Counted from the first letter of the stretch, positions 15,940 through 25,390 are shown. The stretch is DNA of 64,000 nt from Micromonospora profundi (GCF_011927785.1 NZ_JAATJK010000001.1:4993001-5057000); one strand, 5' to 3'. The notes: generated by a model not told the origin, from the sequence alone. Program-made: numbers and translations.

Positions 15940-16389
15940 ATGACGAGCCCGGAACACCGCCGCCCCGGCCCCGGCCGGCGTGCGCACCGCGACCGGCACG
16001 GGCGTGGCCTGCGCGGGCGCCTGGTGCCGGCGACGGTCCCGTTGGCCCGCACCAAGGCCGAGGTCTTCGACGACCTGGTCCTGGACACCGTCGAGACGTT
16101 GGAGCGGCGGTTCGCCAAGGAGCTGGCCGGCGTCGAGTTCGCGGTCGAGGACGTCCCGCCGGATCTGAACGTCTACGACTCCGACGTGCTGGAGGACGGC
16201 GAGGTGCCGCTGGCCCGGCTGTTGCCGGGCCGCCCCGGTCGCCAGGAGGTGCCACCGCGGATCGTGTTGTACCGGCGTCCGCTGGAGTTCCGGGCGATGG
16301 ACCGCGAGGACCTCGCGGACCTCGTCCATGACGTGATCATCGAACAGGTCGCCAACCTGCTCGGTGTCGACCCCGACGAGTTGGCCTGA
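15940..16389 (+). CDS. Zincin-like metallopeptidase family protein lacking the HExxH zinc site
   Basis: The 149-residue protein matches the small actinobacterial metallopeptidase family next to whiB2: a basic N-terminus, VPLARTKAEVFDDLVLDTVE, a conserved PRIVLYRRPLEF strand and a C-terminal helix. In active relatives that helix carries HExxHxxGxxD; here the aligned residues read IEQVANLLGVD, keeping only the glutamate, glycine and aspartate. Zinc hydrolysis is therefore unlikely and the protein may be a non-catalytic member. ATG at 15940 was chosen because upstream residues are compositionally random. Confidence 0.8.
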   Translation: MTSPEHRRPGPGRRAHRDRHGRGLRGRLVPATVPLARTKAEVFDDLVLDTVETLERRFAKELAGVEFAVEDVPPDLNVYDSDVLEDGEVPLARLLPGRPGRQEVPPRIVLYRRPLEFRAMDREDLADLVHDVIIEQVANLLGVDPDELA

Positions 16390-16461
16390 GCAGCCCAGGC
16401 CGGGGTGACCTGCCGTACGGCGGCTGAGTCGGGCGGCCCCCACCGCCCCGACCCGCACCGC

Positions 16462-16722
16462 TCAAGCGGCTCGCCGCTTCAACTTGCGCCGCTCCCGCTC
16501 CGATAGCCCACCCCAGATGCCGAAACGCTCGTCGTGACCCAGAGCGTATTCGAGGCATTCGGTCTTGACCTCGCAGCGCGAGCAGATCCGCTTCGCCTCC
16601 CGGGTCGAGCCGCCCTTCTCGGGAAAGAACGCTTCGGGGTCGGTCTGCGAGCACAGGGCCCGCTCCTGCCACTCCGGCGCGTTTCCGAGCAGGTCGGCCA
16701 CCTCTAGCTGGCCGTCCATCAA
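16462..16722 (-). CDS. whiB2: WhiB family iron-sulfur transcription factor (WhiB2/WhmD-like)
   Basis: The 86-residue protein has four cysteines (C24, C47, C50, C56) arranged to bind a [4Fe-4S] cluster, then GIWGGLSERERRKLKRR, the turn and basic tail of the WhiB family. The WhiB2 class controls septation and sporulation genes together with WhiA; its place near DUF3499, the zincin gene and cofD supports that class. A long, gene-free upstream region of over 400 bp suggests complex control. Confidence 0.92.
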   Translation of the reverse strand: MMDGQLEVADLLGNAPEWQERALCSQTDPEAFFPEKGGSTREAKRICSRCEVKTECLEYALGHDERFGIWGGLSERERRKLKRRAA

Positions 16723-17130
16723 ATGCCTCCTTGTCGCGCACCGGCGTCATCGCCGCTGCAACCCCCCACGCGAAAGGCGTGCTTGTCCGTCCGGTCCGGT
16801 TTTGTTGCGTTCCGTGCGAACAACCCCATTCAAATTACACGCGTGTAATGCGTGCGCCGTCAAGCCAAACTTGATAATGGAGTCGCCCTCCCGACACCCC
16901 CGGCCGGCCACCAGGACCGTCCGGCCTCGCAACCTGCCCTATCGATTCAGACCCCGGCCGAGTAACGCCCTCTCCGGCGAGTTGCCCGACTTTTCTGCCG
17001 TGGCGCACCCCCGACGAAGGACTGTCACCGCGACATCGACCATGGCCACCGGCCCCTCTCCACGAAGCTGATCTTGGTGGGGGACAGGTTAACGCGGCAC
17101 GGCGCAGACTGCCCGTCAAGCCGTCGACAG
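16723..17130. promoter_or_regulatory. whiB2 upstream region with a 16-bp palindrome
   Basis: No gene was seen in these 408 bp. At 16834-16849 lies the perfect palindrome attacacgcgtgtaat, about 110 bp upstream of the whiB2 start. A dyad of this length in AT-poor DNA is a good candidate operator for a dimeric regulator. Confidence 0.5.
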
Positions 17131-17169
17131 CGCTCACGCCCCGTCCACGATGTGGACGGGGCGTGAGCG
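17131..17169 (-). terminator. Strong hairpin terminator after the DUF4331 cassette
   Basis: A perfect 18-bp stem, cgctcacgccccgtccac at 17131-17148 pairing with 17152-17169, has a three-base loop. It lies 19 bp past the stop of the last minus-strand gene of the cassette. Confidence 0.8.
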
Positions 17170-17188
17170 TAAAAGCGGTGAGGTACGG

Positions 17189-17518
17189 TCAGCCGACGGG
17201 CCTGAAACCGCTGCTGGGCCAGACAAACTCGCCTATCCCTCCACCGTGGACAGAAACGGTGCCGACGGAGGTGTCACCGTCCCACCAGACGGTATAAATC
17301 CCGGAGGGCAGATCGGGATAGACCGCACTGTGGAACGACCCGTCGCGCACCCGACGTTCCCGCACCGCCGAGTGGACCCGCCGTTCACCGTCCCGGCTGA
17401 TCTCAATCTCCCGGCCGTGCAGATCCCGGCCGGTGTAGACGATCAGGGCACCGGTGTCGCCGCCCAGATCGAGGACGACACTCCCGGTCTCCGAGGGCCC
17501 GTACGCGTGCTCGTGCAT
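17189..17518 (-). CDS. Uncharacterised 109-residue protein linked to DUF4331
   Basis: The protein has a His/Gly-rich start (MHEHAYGPSETGSVVLDLGG), alternating beta-type stretches (GALIVYTGRDLHGREIEISR, YTVWWDGDTSVGTVSVHGG) and no cysteine, signal peptide or membrane segment. It looks like a small all-beta domain, but I do not recognise the family with certainty. It is the last gene of a three-gene minus-strand unit, 20 bp after DUF4331, and is followed by a strong hairpin. Confidence 0.75.
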   Translation of the reverse strand: MHEHAYGPSETGSVVLDLGGDTGALIVYTGRDLHGREIEISRDGERRVHSAVRERRVRDGSFHSAVYPDLPSGIYTVWWDGDTSVGTVSVHGGGIGEFVWPSSGFRPVG

Positions 17519-17538
17519 CCGCCGCTCCCCCGCGCCGG

Positions 17539-18933
17539 TCAGGCCGACGCCGGCGGGTTGTTGAACCCGTCGTACGGCGTACCCAGGTAGGGGAAGTTCG
17601 CGAGGAACGGCGCTGTCACGTCGGCCGCGCTCAACCCGGGCGTCACCGCCACGGCCGCCGGATCCGGACGGAACGTCTTGTCGACAAGCGGAACAGTGAC
17701 ACCGGCGATCGCCCGCAACGCGATGCTGACCACGTCGTCGCCGACCCGGCGCCCGTTCGGATAGCCGGCCAGGTCACCGCCGAGCACCCCGAACCGGTCC
17801 GGACGTCGCGTGGGCGGGATCGCCGTGTTGAGTCGCAGCATGTCGGCCCGCACGTCGCCTGTGGCGTTGGTGAACCCGTCGATCAGGCCCGCCGGCACAC
17901 CGGTGAGCAGGATCGCCACCAGGTCCGCCCGAGCCTTCTTGGCCTTGGTGAGCTTGTCCAGGTTGGGAAAGACGTCCGGATAGAGCGCCGGCAACAGCGC
18001 GGCCAGCTCCGGCTGCTCGACGAACTGCGCGAACCGCTTGTCCTCCGAAGGAGGCAGCGTGTTCCACAGGTCCTTCTTGGACATCGGCACGATGACCTCG
18101 TTGAACAGCGGATTGCCAAGCCGCGAGACCTGCGTGAACGGGCCGGTCGAGGTGTCCGCGGCCACCCGGTCGCCGAGCACCCGGACCTGCCGGCGCGACG
18201 CCGAGGTCCACACCCCGATCACCGAGGCCGCGTCGGCAGCGCCGTACCGGTTGGCCCGCCGCCGCACCTGCTTCAGCGGCACCTGCACGGCGATGCTGTG
18301 CACGTTCATCCGGTCGGTGGCGTTTACCGGCTCCCCCGCCGCCTTGAAGATCTTCTTGCCCGCCACGTGCAGCTGCTGGAACGGCCGCAACGTGCCGAGG
18401 TCGAAGATCGCTCCCAGGTCGACGAAGAAGCCGTCCGCACGCTGGCCGGCGAACACCCGCTCCCCCGTGGACAGCGTGTAGGTAGCCTGCCGGACCAGGT
18501 CGGCGTACTTCGGGGTGGACAGCGGGCCGACATTGCACGGCGGGCAGGGCAACTTGTGCGCGAGCCGGTGCTCCCGGCCGTCGACAACCCGGGTCAGGCT
18601 GTAGAACTGCCGCCGGTTCCAGTTCTTGCTGTCCAGGGAGTCGATCGGACCGGTGTTGTAGAGAAAACTGTTCGGATTGGTGATCTCGGTGGTGAATTCG
18701 AACCGGTAGGTGACGTCCGGACGACCGTCACCGTCGTTGTCGATATGGATCTCGTACCGCACGTCGTCGCCGAACTCGAAGAAATTCGGCCCTCCCGACG
18801 GGAGCTGCAACGGCACGTAGTTGGCAATCAGCGTGACCGTGTCAGGTTTGTCGGGGCTGACGAACGCGTAAAGGTCGGAGCTGTCGGCGACCGGATCCTT
18901 GGCTATTTCCGGAGCCTCGCGGTGGGAAGACAT
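17539..18933 (-). CDS. DUF4331 domain protein
   Basis: The 464-residue protein starts SSHREAPEIAKDPVADSSDL, the hallmark of DUF4331, followed by LYAFVSPDKPDTVTLIANYVP and repeated beta-rich segments with an Asp-rich HIDNDGDGRPDV stretch that could bind calcium. The family is secreted or periplasmic in many bacteria, yet no signal peptide is seen here. The SSHREAP start directly after the first methionine agrees with the family. It lies between a small Tat-exported protein gene and a 109-residue gene. Function is unknown. Confidence 0.88.
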   Translation of the reverse strand: MSSHREAPEIAKDPVADSSDLYAFVSPDKPDTVTLIANYVPLQLPSGGPNFFEFGDDVRYEIHIDNDGDGRPDVTYRFEFTTEITNPNSFLYNTGPIDSLDSKNWNRRQFYSLTRVVDGREHRLAHKLPCPPCNVGPLSTPKYADLVRQATYTLSTGERVFAGQRADGFFVDLGAIFDLGTLRPFQQLHVAGKKIFKAAGEPVNATDRMNVHSIAVQVPLKQVRRRANRYGAADAASVIGVWTSASRRQVRVLGDRVAADTSTGPFTQVSRLGNPLFNEVIVPMSKKDLWNTLPPSEDKRFAQFVEQPELAALLPALYPDVFPNLDKLTKAKKARADLVAILLTGVPAGLIDGFTNATGDVRADMLRLNTAIPPTRRPDRFGVLGGDLAGYPNGRRVGDDVVSIALRAIAGVTVPLVDKTFRPDPAAVAVTPGLSAADVTAPFLANFPYLGTPYDGFNNPPASA

Positions 18934-18988
18934 GGCGGACCAACCTCACTGGGCGGAAAGCAGGGGTGGGAGGGCGGAAGGTCGAGGT

Positions 18989-19267
18989 TCAGCGCCGGGC
19001 GGCGCGGCGCAGCCGGTCCGCCAGGCCGCGGTCGCGCACCTCGATCCGGGTTTCACCGACGAAGACGTCCATCGTTCCGGAGGCGGCGTCACGCAGGTGC
19101 ACGACGATCGGCTCGTCGGCCCGGCCAGCCCCACCTGGCGCGTTCTGCGCCGCCGACAGACCCGGCACGGTGAGCGCGGCCGCGCCGAGGGTGGCGCTGG
19201 CCGCGGCGGTCAACGTCTGCCTGCGGGTCAGTCGCGGCCACTGCCGCTTCCGCTGATCACTGGTCAT
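18989..19267 (-). CDS. Small Tat-secreted protein upstream of DUF4331
   Basis: The 92-residue protein has a twin-arginine signal (LTRRQTLTAAASATLGAAAL, cleavage likely after LSAAQ or nearby) and a mature part of only about 55 residues (IVVHLRDAASGTMDVFVGET, then a basic tail ending RLRRAARR). It is encoded 55 bp before DUF4331 on the same strand. The compact beta-type mature segment resembles no family I know. ATG at 19267 follows ggaaagg. Confidence 0.75.
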   Translation of the reverse strand: MTSDQRKRQWPRLTRRQTLTAAASATLGAAALTVPGLSAAQNAPGGAGRADEPIVVHLRDAASGTMDVFVGETRIEVRDRGLADRLRRAARR

Positions 19268-19428
19268 GGGCAACCTTTCCGGCTGCGGCGCGAACGCGCC
19301 CGCGGGGGACGGACGGGTCCGGTGCCGCCGACCGACGCCGCCGGGCCCTGGGGGACACCGGCGGCGGTCCTCGCCGCGACCGCCACCGGCATCGCTTGGT
19401 ACGGCCGGCGGCGGGAAAAGGTTCGACC

Positions 19429-21972
19429 TCAGGGGCGAAGGTGACCGTACGCTGTCGTACGCTTGCGCGCCGGTCGCCCGGCCGCCGTGGCGATGGCCCG
19501 CAACTGCTCCTCGGTACGCGCCGAGCCGTTGTCGGAGCCGGCCATCCGGGAGATGGTCTCCTCCATCAACGTGCCGCCCAGGTCGTTGCAGCCGCCCTGG
19601 AGCATTGCCACGGTGCCCTCGTCGCCGAGCTTCACCCAGGAGCACTGGATGTTGTCGATCCGACCGTGCAGCAGGAGCCGGGACATCGCGTGCACGACCC
19701 GGTTCTCCCGCCACGTCGGCCCGGGACGGGCGATGCCGGCCAGGTAGATCGGGGCGTTCGTGTGCACGAACGGCAGCGCCACGAACTCGGTGAACCCGCC
19801 GGTGCGGTCCTGCACCCCGGCCAGCACCCGGAAGTGCGCCAGCCACTGCCCGGGATGGTCGACGTGGCCGTACATCATCGTGGAGCTGGACCGGATGCCC
19901 AGCTCGTGTGCGGTGCTCACCACGTCGACCCAGGCGGCGGCCGGGAGTTTGCCCTTTGTCAACACCCAGCGCACGTCGTCGTCGAGGATCTCCGCCGCGG
20001 TGCCCGGAATGGTGTCCAGGCCCGCCTCGCGTAGTTGGGTCAGCCACTCGCGGACCGGCACTCCGGCCTTGGCAGCGGCCGTGACGATCTCCATGGGCGA
20101 GAACGCGTGCACGTGCATGCCCGGCACCCGCGCCTTCACCGCCCGCACGATGTCGGCGTAACCCGTGACCGGCATCTTCGGGTCGATGCCGCCCTGGAGG
20201 CAGACCTCGCTGGCGCCGGCCGCCCACGCCTCCTCTGCCCGGTCGGCGACCTGCTCGACGGAGAGCCGGTAGGCGTCGGCGTCACGCTCCCGCTGAGCGA
20301 AGGCGCAGAACCGGCAGCCGACGTAGCAGACGTTGCTGAAGTTGATGTTGCGGTTGACCACGTAGGTGACGTCGTCGCCGACCACGTCACGGCGCACGTC
20401 GTCGGCGAGCCGGCACACCTCGTCCAGCGCCGACCCGTCCGCGCCGAACAACGCGAGCGCCGCGTCGGTGTGCCGGGGATCGAGAAGCGCCGCCGGGTCG
20501 TCCGCCGCCAGCCGCAGCCCGGCCGCCAGGTCCCGGTCCACACCGCCACCGGGCAGAGCCGTGGGTACGCCCACACGCCTCGCCGTCGCCTCCGGGGTGA
20601 CCTTGCCGGCCACCTCGGCCCAGTCGCCGTAGACGCTGTCGAAGTCGCCCCGACGGTCCTCGGTCCGGCCGGTGGTGTCGATTGTGGTGTGCAGGTCGGT
20701 ACGCCCGCCGAACACCTCCTCCGGCTCCTGCCAGGCGCGGCCCTGCGGGATGGCCGACTCGACCGCCAGACCCGACGTCGGGTCGGCCAGGGCGCCGACG
20801 TGCGGCAGCAGCCGTGGGTCCAGCCACGGATCGCCGGCGCGGACGTACTCCGGATAGATGGTCAGCCGCTCCCGCAGCGTGAACCCGGCCAGCTCGGTGT
20901 GCCGGGCCAACTCCTCGATCTGCGGCCAGGGACGCTCCGGGTTGACGTGGTCCGGGGTGAGCGGAGACACACCACCCCAGTCGTCGATGCCGGCCCGCAG
21001 CAGCAGGGCGTACTCCCCCGCGATCAGGTTCGGCGGTGCCTGGATCCGGGCCTTCGGACCGAGCAGAAGCCGGGCCACCGCCACCGTTGCGGCCAGGTCG
21101 TGCAGCTCCGCGTCGGGCATGCCCCGCATCGCCGTGTCCGGCTTGGCGCGGAAGTTCTGCACGATCACCTCCTGGAGGTGGCCGTACTCCCGGTGCGCGC
21201 GGCGGATCGCGAACAGCGCGTCCACCCGCTCGGCCGCTGTCTCGCCGATGCCGATGAGGATGCCGGTGGTGAACGGCACACCGACACGACCCGCGTCGTC
21301 GAGCACCCGCAGCCGGACCGCCGGCTCCTTGTCCGGCGAGCCGTAGTGCGGGCCACCCGGCTCGGACCAGAGCCGGGTCGCCGTGGTCTCCAACATCATG
21401 CCCATGCTGGGCGCGACCGGCTTGAGCCGTTGCAGCTCCGACCAGGACAGCACCCCCGGGTTGAGGTGCGGCAGCAGGCCGGTCTCCTCAAGCACCGCCA
21501 CCGCGCACGCGCGCAGGTAGTCGAGGGTGGAGTCGTAGCCGCGCTCGTCCAGCCAGCTCCGCGCCGCCGGCCAACGCTCCTCCGGCCGGTCGCCGAGGGT
21601 GAACAGGGCCTCCTTGCAGCCCAGTGCCGCGCCCTCCCGGGCGATGGCCAGCACCTCGTCGCGGTCCAGGAACGGCGCCGGCAGGCGGTGCGGCACGGTG
21701 GCGAACGTGCAGTAGTGACAACGGTCCCGGCAGAGCCGGGTCAGCGGGATGAAGACCTTCTTCGAGTACGTGACCACACCCGGCCGGCCGGCCTCGCGCA
21801 GCCCGGCATCGCGGATCCCGCCGGCGGTGCGAAGCAGCTCGTCAAGCGCGTCACCACGGGCCGACAGCAGCGCTGTCGCCTCATCGACGTCAAGCGACCG
21901 CCCGGTCGCGGCCCGGCCCAGGGCCCGCCGGACGCTCGCCTCGCTCGGACCGGAGTGGGTGCGATCAACCAT
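19429..21972 (-). CDS. fbiC: FO synthase FbiC (CofG-CofH fusion)
   Basis: The 847-residue protein joins two radical-SAM enzymes. The N-terminal CofG half has the cluster motif CRDRCHYC (C81, C85, C88), and the CofH half has CYVGCRFC (C549, C553, C556). Together they make FO, the deazaflavin chromophore of coenzyme F420, from 5-amino-6-ribitylaminouracil and tyrosine. Length and order match actinobacterial FbiC. The gene stands alone on the minus strand, 1.4 kb from cofD and cofE, which use FO to complete F420, so nearly the whole pathway is local. Confidence 0.97.
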   Translation of the reverse strand: MVDRTHSGPSEASVRRALGRAATGRSLDVDEATALLSARGDALDELLRTAGGIRDAGLREAGRPGVVTYSKKVFIPLTRLCRDRCHYCTFATVPHRLPAPFLDRDEVLAIAREGAALGCKEALFTLGDRPEERWPAARSWLDERGYDSTLDYLRACAVAVLEETGLLPHLNPGVLSWSELQRLKPVAPSMGMMLETTATRLWSEPGGPHYGSPDKEPAVRLRVLDDAGRVGVPFTTGILIGIGETAAERVDALFAIRRAHREYGHLQEVIVQNFRAKPDTAMRGMPDAELHDLAATVAVARLLLGPKARIQAPPNLIAGEYALLLRAGIDDWGGVSPLTPDHVNPERPWPQIEELARHTELAGFTLRERLTIYPEYVRAGDPWLDPRLLPHVGALADPTSGLAVESAIPQGRAWQEPEEVFGGRTDLHTTIDTTGRTEDRRGDFDSVYGDWAEVAGKVTPEATARRVGVPTALPGGGVDRDLAAGLRLAADDPAALLDPRHTDAALALFGADGSALDEVCRLADDVRRDVVGDDVTYVVNRNINFSNVCYVGCRFCAFAQRERDADAYRLSVEQVADRAEEAWAAGASEVCLQGGIDPKMPVTGYADIVRAVKARVPGMHVHAFSPMEIVTAAAKAGVPVREWLTQLREAGLDTIPGTAAEILDDDVRWVLTKGKLPAAAWVDVVSTAHELGIRSSSTMMYGHVDHPGQWLAHFRVLAGVQDRTGGFTEFVALPFVHTNAPIYLAGIARPGPTWRENRVVHAMSRLLLHGRIDNIQCSWVKLGDEGTVAMLQGGCNDLGGTLMEETISRMAGSDNGSARTEEQLRAIATAAGRPARKRTTAYGHLRP

Positions 21973-22035
21973 CCGCCCAGCCTAGGCGCTGCATTCCGCC
22001 GTACCCGGTCCCGCCCCCACCGACCCCATCCCGTT

Positions 22036-22090
22036 GATCATGAAGTTGTCGCCCTCGATCTCGACACGTCAGGGCGACAACTTCATGATC
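22036..22090. repeat. Palindromic element D (20-15-20 variant)
   Basis: Perfect 20-bp arms, gatcatgaagttgtcgccct at 22036-22055 and its complement at 22071-22090, surround a 15-nt spacer. The outer arm resembles elements A-C (gatcatg-aagttgt versus gatcatg-gagttgt) but the spacer is shorter. It lies 3' of the Pro/Gln-rich membrane protein gene and upstream of fbiC, so it could terminate the former. Confidence 0.9.
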
Positions 22091-22119
22091 GACCGGGTGG
22101 GACCGGCGGTGGGCGTGGC

Positions 22120-23259
22120 TCAGCGGGGTTGGGTGGGGTGGTCGCCCGGGTTGAGGTGCTGGGTGCGGTCGGTGTCCCCGTCTGCAGGGCGCGAGATCGC
22201 CTCGGTCGGGTCGGCGGACTCGCGCGGGATCGCCTGGGTCGGGTCGGCGGACTGGCGCGGGATCGCCTGGGTCGGGTCGGCCGACGGCGGCTGCCCGAAC
22301 GGCGGCGCGGGAGGCGCCGACTGCGGGGCCGGCGGCGCGGACTGCGGGGCGGCGTTCACCGGCGGCGCGGACTGCGGTGCGGTCGGGAACGGCGGCCCGG
22401 ACTGCGGGAACGGCGGAGCCGACTGGGGGGCCGGCGGCGCCGACTGCGGGGCCGACTGGAAGGACGGCGCGGACTGGCCGTACTGGCCCGGGAACTGCGC
22501 CTGCGGCTGGCCGCCCTGCTGACCCGGCTGACCGCCCTGCGGCCAACCCTCCTGCTGCTGACCGCCAGGCTGCCCCGGCCAACCGCCCTGCTGCTGACCG
22601 CCCTGCTGCTGACCCTGGGCCGGCCAGCCATCCTGCTGCTGACCACCAGGCTGGCCCGGAGCCGGCCAACCACCCTGGGGCTGACCGCCCTGCTGACCCT
22701 GGGCCGGCCAGCCGCCCTGCTGCTGCGGCCAGCCCTGCTGCGGCTGGCCGTAGACGCCCGGCTGGGACTTCGGCTTGGGCACGTAGAAGAGCTTGCGCCA
22801 GACGGTGAAGACCACCCAGGCGGCGACACCGAAGATGACCAGCCAGGCGAACCGGCTCAACACGCCGAGCAGCGCGTCGAGGATCTCCGTTTCGGCGAGC
22901 CGACCCACCGTCCAGATCAGCAGGGTGAGGGTGCCGAACAGCACGCTGAGTGCGTACTCGATCAGGGCCACCTGCGTGATCAGCTTCGCCTTCGGCACGA
23001 TCGGCGAGATGTGGGTGGCCAGCAGCACCGCCAGCAGCGGCAGGACCACGGCCTCCACACCGATGAACGTGAAGAAGGCACCGCCCGCACGGTCGGTGAT
23101 GTCGACATAGTCGTTCGGGGTGAAGAGCCGGATCAGACCCACGAAGAGGAACACGGCGTTGGCGCCGAGCAACGCGAGCGCACCCAGCTCGCGTAGTGGC
23201 TTGGTCTGCTGGCGGGCCTGGGCCGCGTCGGTGGACGCGGGCTCGGCAGGGCTGGTCAC
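22120..23259 (-). CDS. Four-helix membrane protein with a long Gln/Pro/Gly-rich tail
   Basis: GTG at 23259, preceded by gaggggg, gives 379 residues. The first 150 residues hold four hydrophobic segments (ALALLGANAVFLFVGLIRLF, FFTFIGVEAVVLPLLAVLLA, a third near LSVLFGTLTLLIW and WLVIFGVAAWVVFTVW). The remaining 220 residues are low complexity, with GGW/QQG and SAPPAPQ repeats and a final SADPTQAIPRQ repeat. The tail is probably disordered and cytoplasmic. I do not recognise the membrane domain. It lies between fbiC and cofD but on the strand opposite to cofD, so a link to F420 is not shown. Confidence 0.85.
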   Translation of the reverse strand: MTSPAEPASTDAAQARQQTKPLRELGALALLGANAVFLFVGLIRLFTPNDYVDITDRAGGAFFTFIGVEAVVLPLLAVLLATHISPIVPKAKLITQVALIEYALSVLFGTLTLLIWTVGRLAETEILDALLGVLSRFAWLVIFGVAAWVVFTVWRKLFYVPKPKSQPGVYGQPQQGWPQQQGGWPAQGQQGGQPQGGWPAPGQPGGQQQDGWPAQGQQQGGQQQGGWPGQPGGQQQEGWPQGGQPGQQGGQPQAQFPGQYGQSAPSFQSAPQSAPPAPQSAPPFPQSGPPFPTAPQSAPPVNAAPQSAPPAPQSAPPAPPFGQPPSADPTQAIPRQSADPTQAIPRESADPTEAISRPADGDTDRTQHLNPGDHPTQPR

Positions 23260-23357
23260 GAACTCCCCCTCGGGGCGTAATCGGACAGGGCGCACGTGAG
23301 CCTAGTCTCCCCGGGCATCGGCGGAGTGGAGGCGTCGCGTACGCGAGGATGGTCGGC

Positions 23358-24305
23358 ATGCGCATCGTGGTTCTGGCCGGCGGCATCGGCGGCGCTCGGT
23401 TCCTGCTCGGCGTCCGGGCGTACGCCCGCGAGGTCGGCGCCGACGTGACCGCCGTGGTGAACGTCGGCGACGATCTGTGGCTGCACGGGTTGAAGGTCTG
23501 TCCCGACCTGGACAGCGTCATGTACACCCTCGGCGGCGGGGCGGACCCCGAGCGGGGCTGGGGCCGGGTCGGCGAGAGCTGGACGGTCAAGGAGGAGTTG
23601 GCGGCGTACGGGGCGGAACCGACCTGGTTCGGCCTCGGCGACAAGGACATCGCCACCCACCTGGTCCGCACCACAATGCTCAACGGCGGCTACCCGCTGA
23701 GCGCGGTCACCGAAGCGCTGGCGACCCGCTGGCAGCCGGGCGTACGCCTGCTGCCGGCCACCGACGACCGGCTGGAGACCCACGCCGTCGTCGGTGACGG
23801 CGACGGCCAACGGGCGATCCACTTCCAGGAGTGGTGGGTGCGGTACCGGGCCGACATCCTCACCCACCGCTTCGTCTTCGTCGGCGCGGAGACGGCGAAG
23901 CCGGCGCCCGGTGTGCTGGAGGCGATCGGGTCGGCCGACCTGGTGCTGATCGCGCCGAGCAACCCGGTGGTGAGCGTCGCGCCCGTGCTGGCCGTACCGG
24001 GGATGCGTGAGGCGCTGGTCGACGGCCCGGCGCCGGTGGTGGGTGTTTCGCCGATCATCGGTGGGGCTCCGGTGCGCGGCATGGCCGATCGTTGTCTCGA
24101 GGTTCTTGGCGTCGAGTGCAGTGCGGCCGGGGTGGGCCGGCTCTACGGGGGCCGGCCGGCCGGCGGGCTGCTGGACGGCTGGCTGGTGGCCGAGGAGGAC
24201 GCTGGCGCGCTGGTGCCGGAGGCGACCGTCCGCGCCCTGCCGCTGCTGATGACCGACGAGGCGGCGACGGCGGCGATGGTCCGCGCCGCGGTGGAGTTGA
24301 CATGA
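23358..24305 (+). CDS. cofD: F420 biosynthesis transferase CofD (FbiA)
   Basis: The 315-residue protein opens with MRIVVLAGGIGGARFLLG, the conserved glycine-rich start of CofD, and contains VNVGDDLWLHGLKVCPDLDS and FGLGDKDIATHL. It transfers a phospho-(enol)pyruvate or phospholactate group to FO, giving the F420-0 precursor. ATG at 23358 follows gagga. The stop overlaps the start of cofE (ATGA), so the two are made together. Confidence 0.96.
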   Translation: MRIVVLAGGIGGARFLLGVRAYAREVGADVTAVVNVGDDLWLHGLKVCPDLDSVMYTLGGGADPERGWGRVGESWTVKEELAAYGAEPTWFGLGDKDIATHLVRTTMLNGGYPLSAVTEALATRWQPGVRLLPATDDRLETHAVVGDGDGQRAIHFQEWWVRYRADILTHRFVFVGAETAKPAPGVLEAIGSADLVLIAPSNPVVSVAPVLAVPGMREALVDGPAPVVGVSPIIGGAPVRGMADRCLEVLGVECSAAGVGRLYGGRPAGGLLDGWLVAEEDAGALVPEATVRALPLLMTDEAATAAMVRAAVELT

Positions 24306-25390
24306 GGCTGGAAATCCTGCCGGTGCTGGGCATCGGCCACGTGACCGAGGGCGACGACCTGGCGGCGCTGATCGCCACCGCCGCGCCCTGGCTGCGCGAC
24401 GGCGACGTGCTGGTGGTCACCAGCAAGATCGTCTCCAAGGCGGAGGGGCGGCTTGTCGACGTTCCGGCGGACGGACCCGAGCGGCTCGCCGCGCGGGACG
24501 ACGTGCTGGCCGGTGAGACCGCCCGGGTGGTGGCCAGCCGGGGGCCGACCCGCATCGTGCAGACCCACCACGGCTTCGTGATGGCGTCCGCTGGCATCGA
24601 CGCGTCCAACGTCGACAAGACCCAACTGGTGCTGCTGCCGGTGGACCCGGACGGGTCGGCCCGCGAGCTGCGGGCGGCGTTGCAGCAGCGGTACGACCTG
24701 GACGTCGCAGTGATCATCAGCGACACCATGGGCCGGCCGTGGCGCAATGGACTGACCGATGTCGCGCTCGGGGTGGCCGGGATGCCGGCCATCCGTGATC
24801 ACCGGGGCGAGATCGACCCGTACGGCAACGAGCTGCAACTGACGCAGATGGCAGTGGTGGACGAGTTGGCCGGCGCCGGCGAACTCATCAAGGGCAAGTG
24901 CGACCAGGTGCCCGTGGCGGTGGTGCGGGGCTACCTGTCCGCCGCCGACGACGCCGACTCCGGTGGGGCGACGGCGCTGGTCCGCGACGCGGCGCAGGAT
25001 CTCTTCTCGCTCGGCACCGCCGAGGCCCGCGCCGCCGGGCTGGCCGACGCCGCCGCCCTTGTCGACTCGCTGAGCCCGACGCCGCCCGAGCCCGCCGCGG
25101 TGCGACGGGCGATCGAGGCGGTCGCCGGGGTGATCGCCCCCGGTACGGCCTTCACGCTTGTCGACGAGACGGAGTCGCGCGCCGGTCTGATCGCCACGGT
25201 CCCCGACTGGCCGGACGACGCCACCGCCCTTGTGCTCGGCACGGCACCGACCCCGCTCGAGCCGGTCGACCTGGTCCGCTTCGGCGCAGACCTGCACCGG
25301 CTGCGCGTCGCCCTGGCCGCCGAGGGCATCGGGTCGACCCTGCTGCCCCCGCCCGCCGGCAGCACGGCGAGCGCCACCCTCGCCCTGTGA
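24302..25390 (+). CDS. cofE: F420-0:gamma-glutamyl ligase CofE (FbiB) with a short divergent C-terminal domain
   Basis: The 362-residue protein has the complete ligase domain (about 1-245): LPVLGIGHVTEGDDLAALI, VVTSKIVSKAEGR and ISDTMGRPWRNGLTDVALG. It adds glutamates to F420-0. The C-terminal part of roughly 110 residues is shorter than the FMN-binding nitroreductase-like domain of mycobacterial FbiB (about 200 residues) and shows no clear flavin motif. Reduction of dehydro-F420-0, done by that domain in mycobacteria, may therefore depend on another protein here or on the reduced domain. Confidence 0.95.
   Translation: MRLEILPVLGIGHVTEGDDLAALIATAAPWLRDGDVLVVTSKIVSKAEGRLVDVPADGPERLAARDDVLAGETARVVASRGPTRIVQTHHGFVMASAGIDASNVDKTQLVLLPVDPDGSARELRAALQQRYDLDVAVIISDTMGRPWRNGLTDVALGVAGMPAIRDHRGEIDPYGNELQLTQMAVVDELAGAGELIKGKCDQVPVAVVRGYLSAADDADSGGATALVRDAAQDLFSLGTAEARAAGLADAAALVDSLSPTPPEPAAVRRAIEAVAGVIAPGTAFTLVDETESRAGLIATVPDWPDDATALVLGTAPTPLEPVDLVRFGADLHRLRVALAAEGIGSTLLPPPAGSTASATLAL

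Noticed and set aside
20035..23196. Open frame of over 1000 codons on the plus strand opposite fbiC and the membrane protein gene
   Set aside because: It is antisense to well-supported genes, has a random Arg/Gly/Val-rich composition and no domain; long antisense frames are normal at this GC content.
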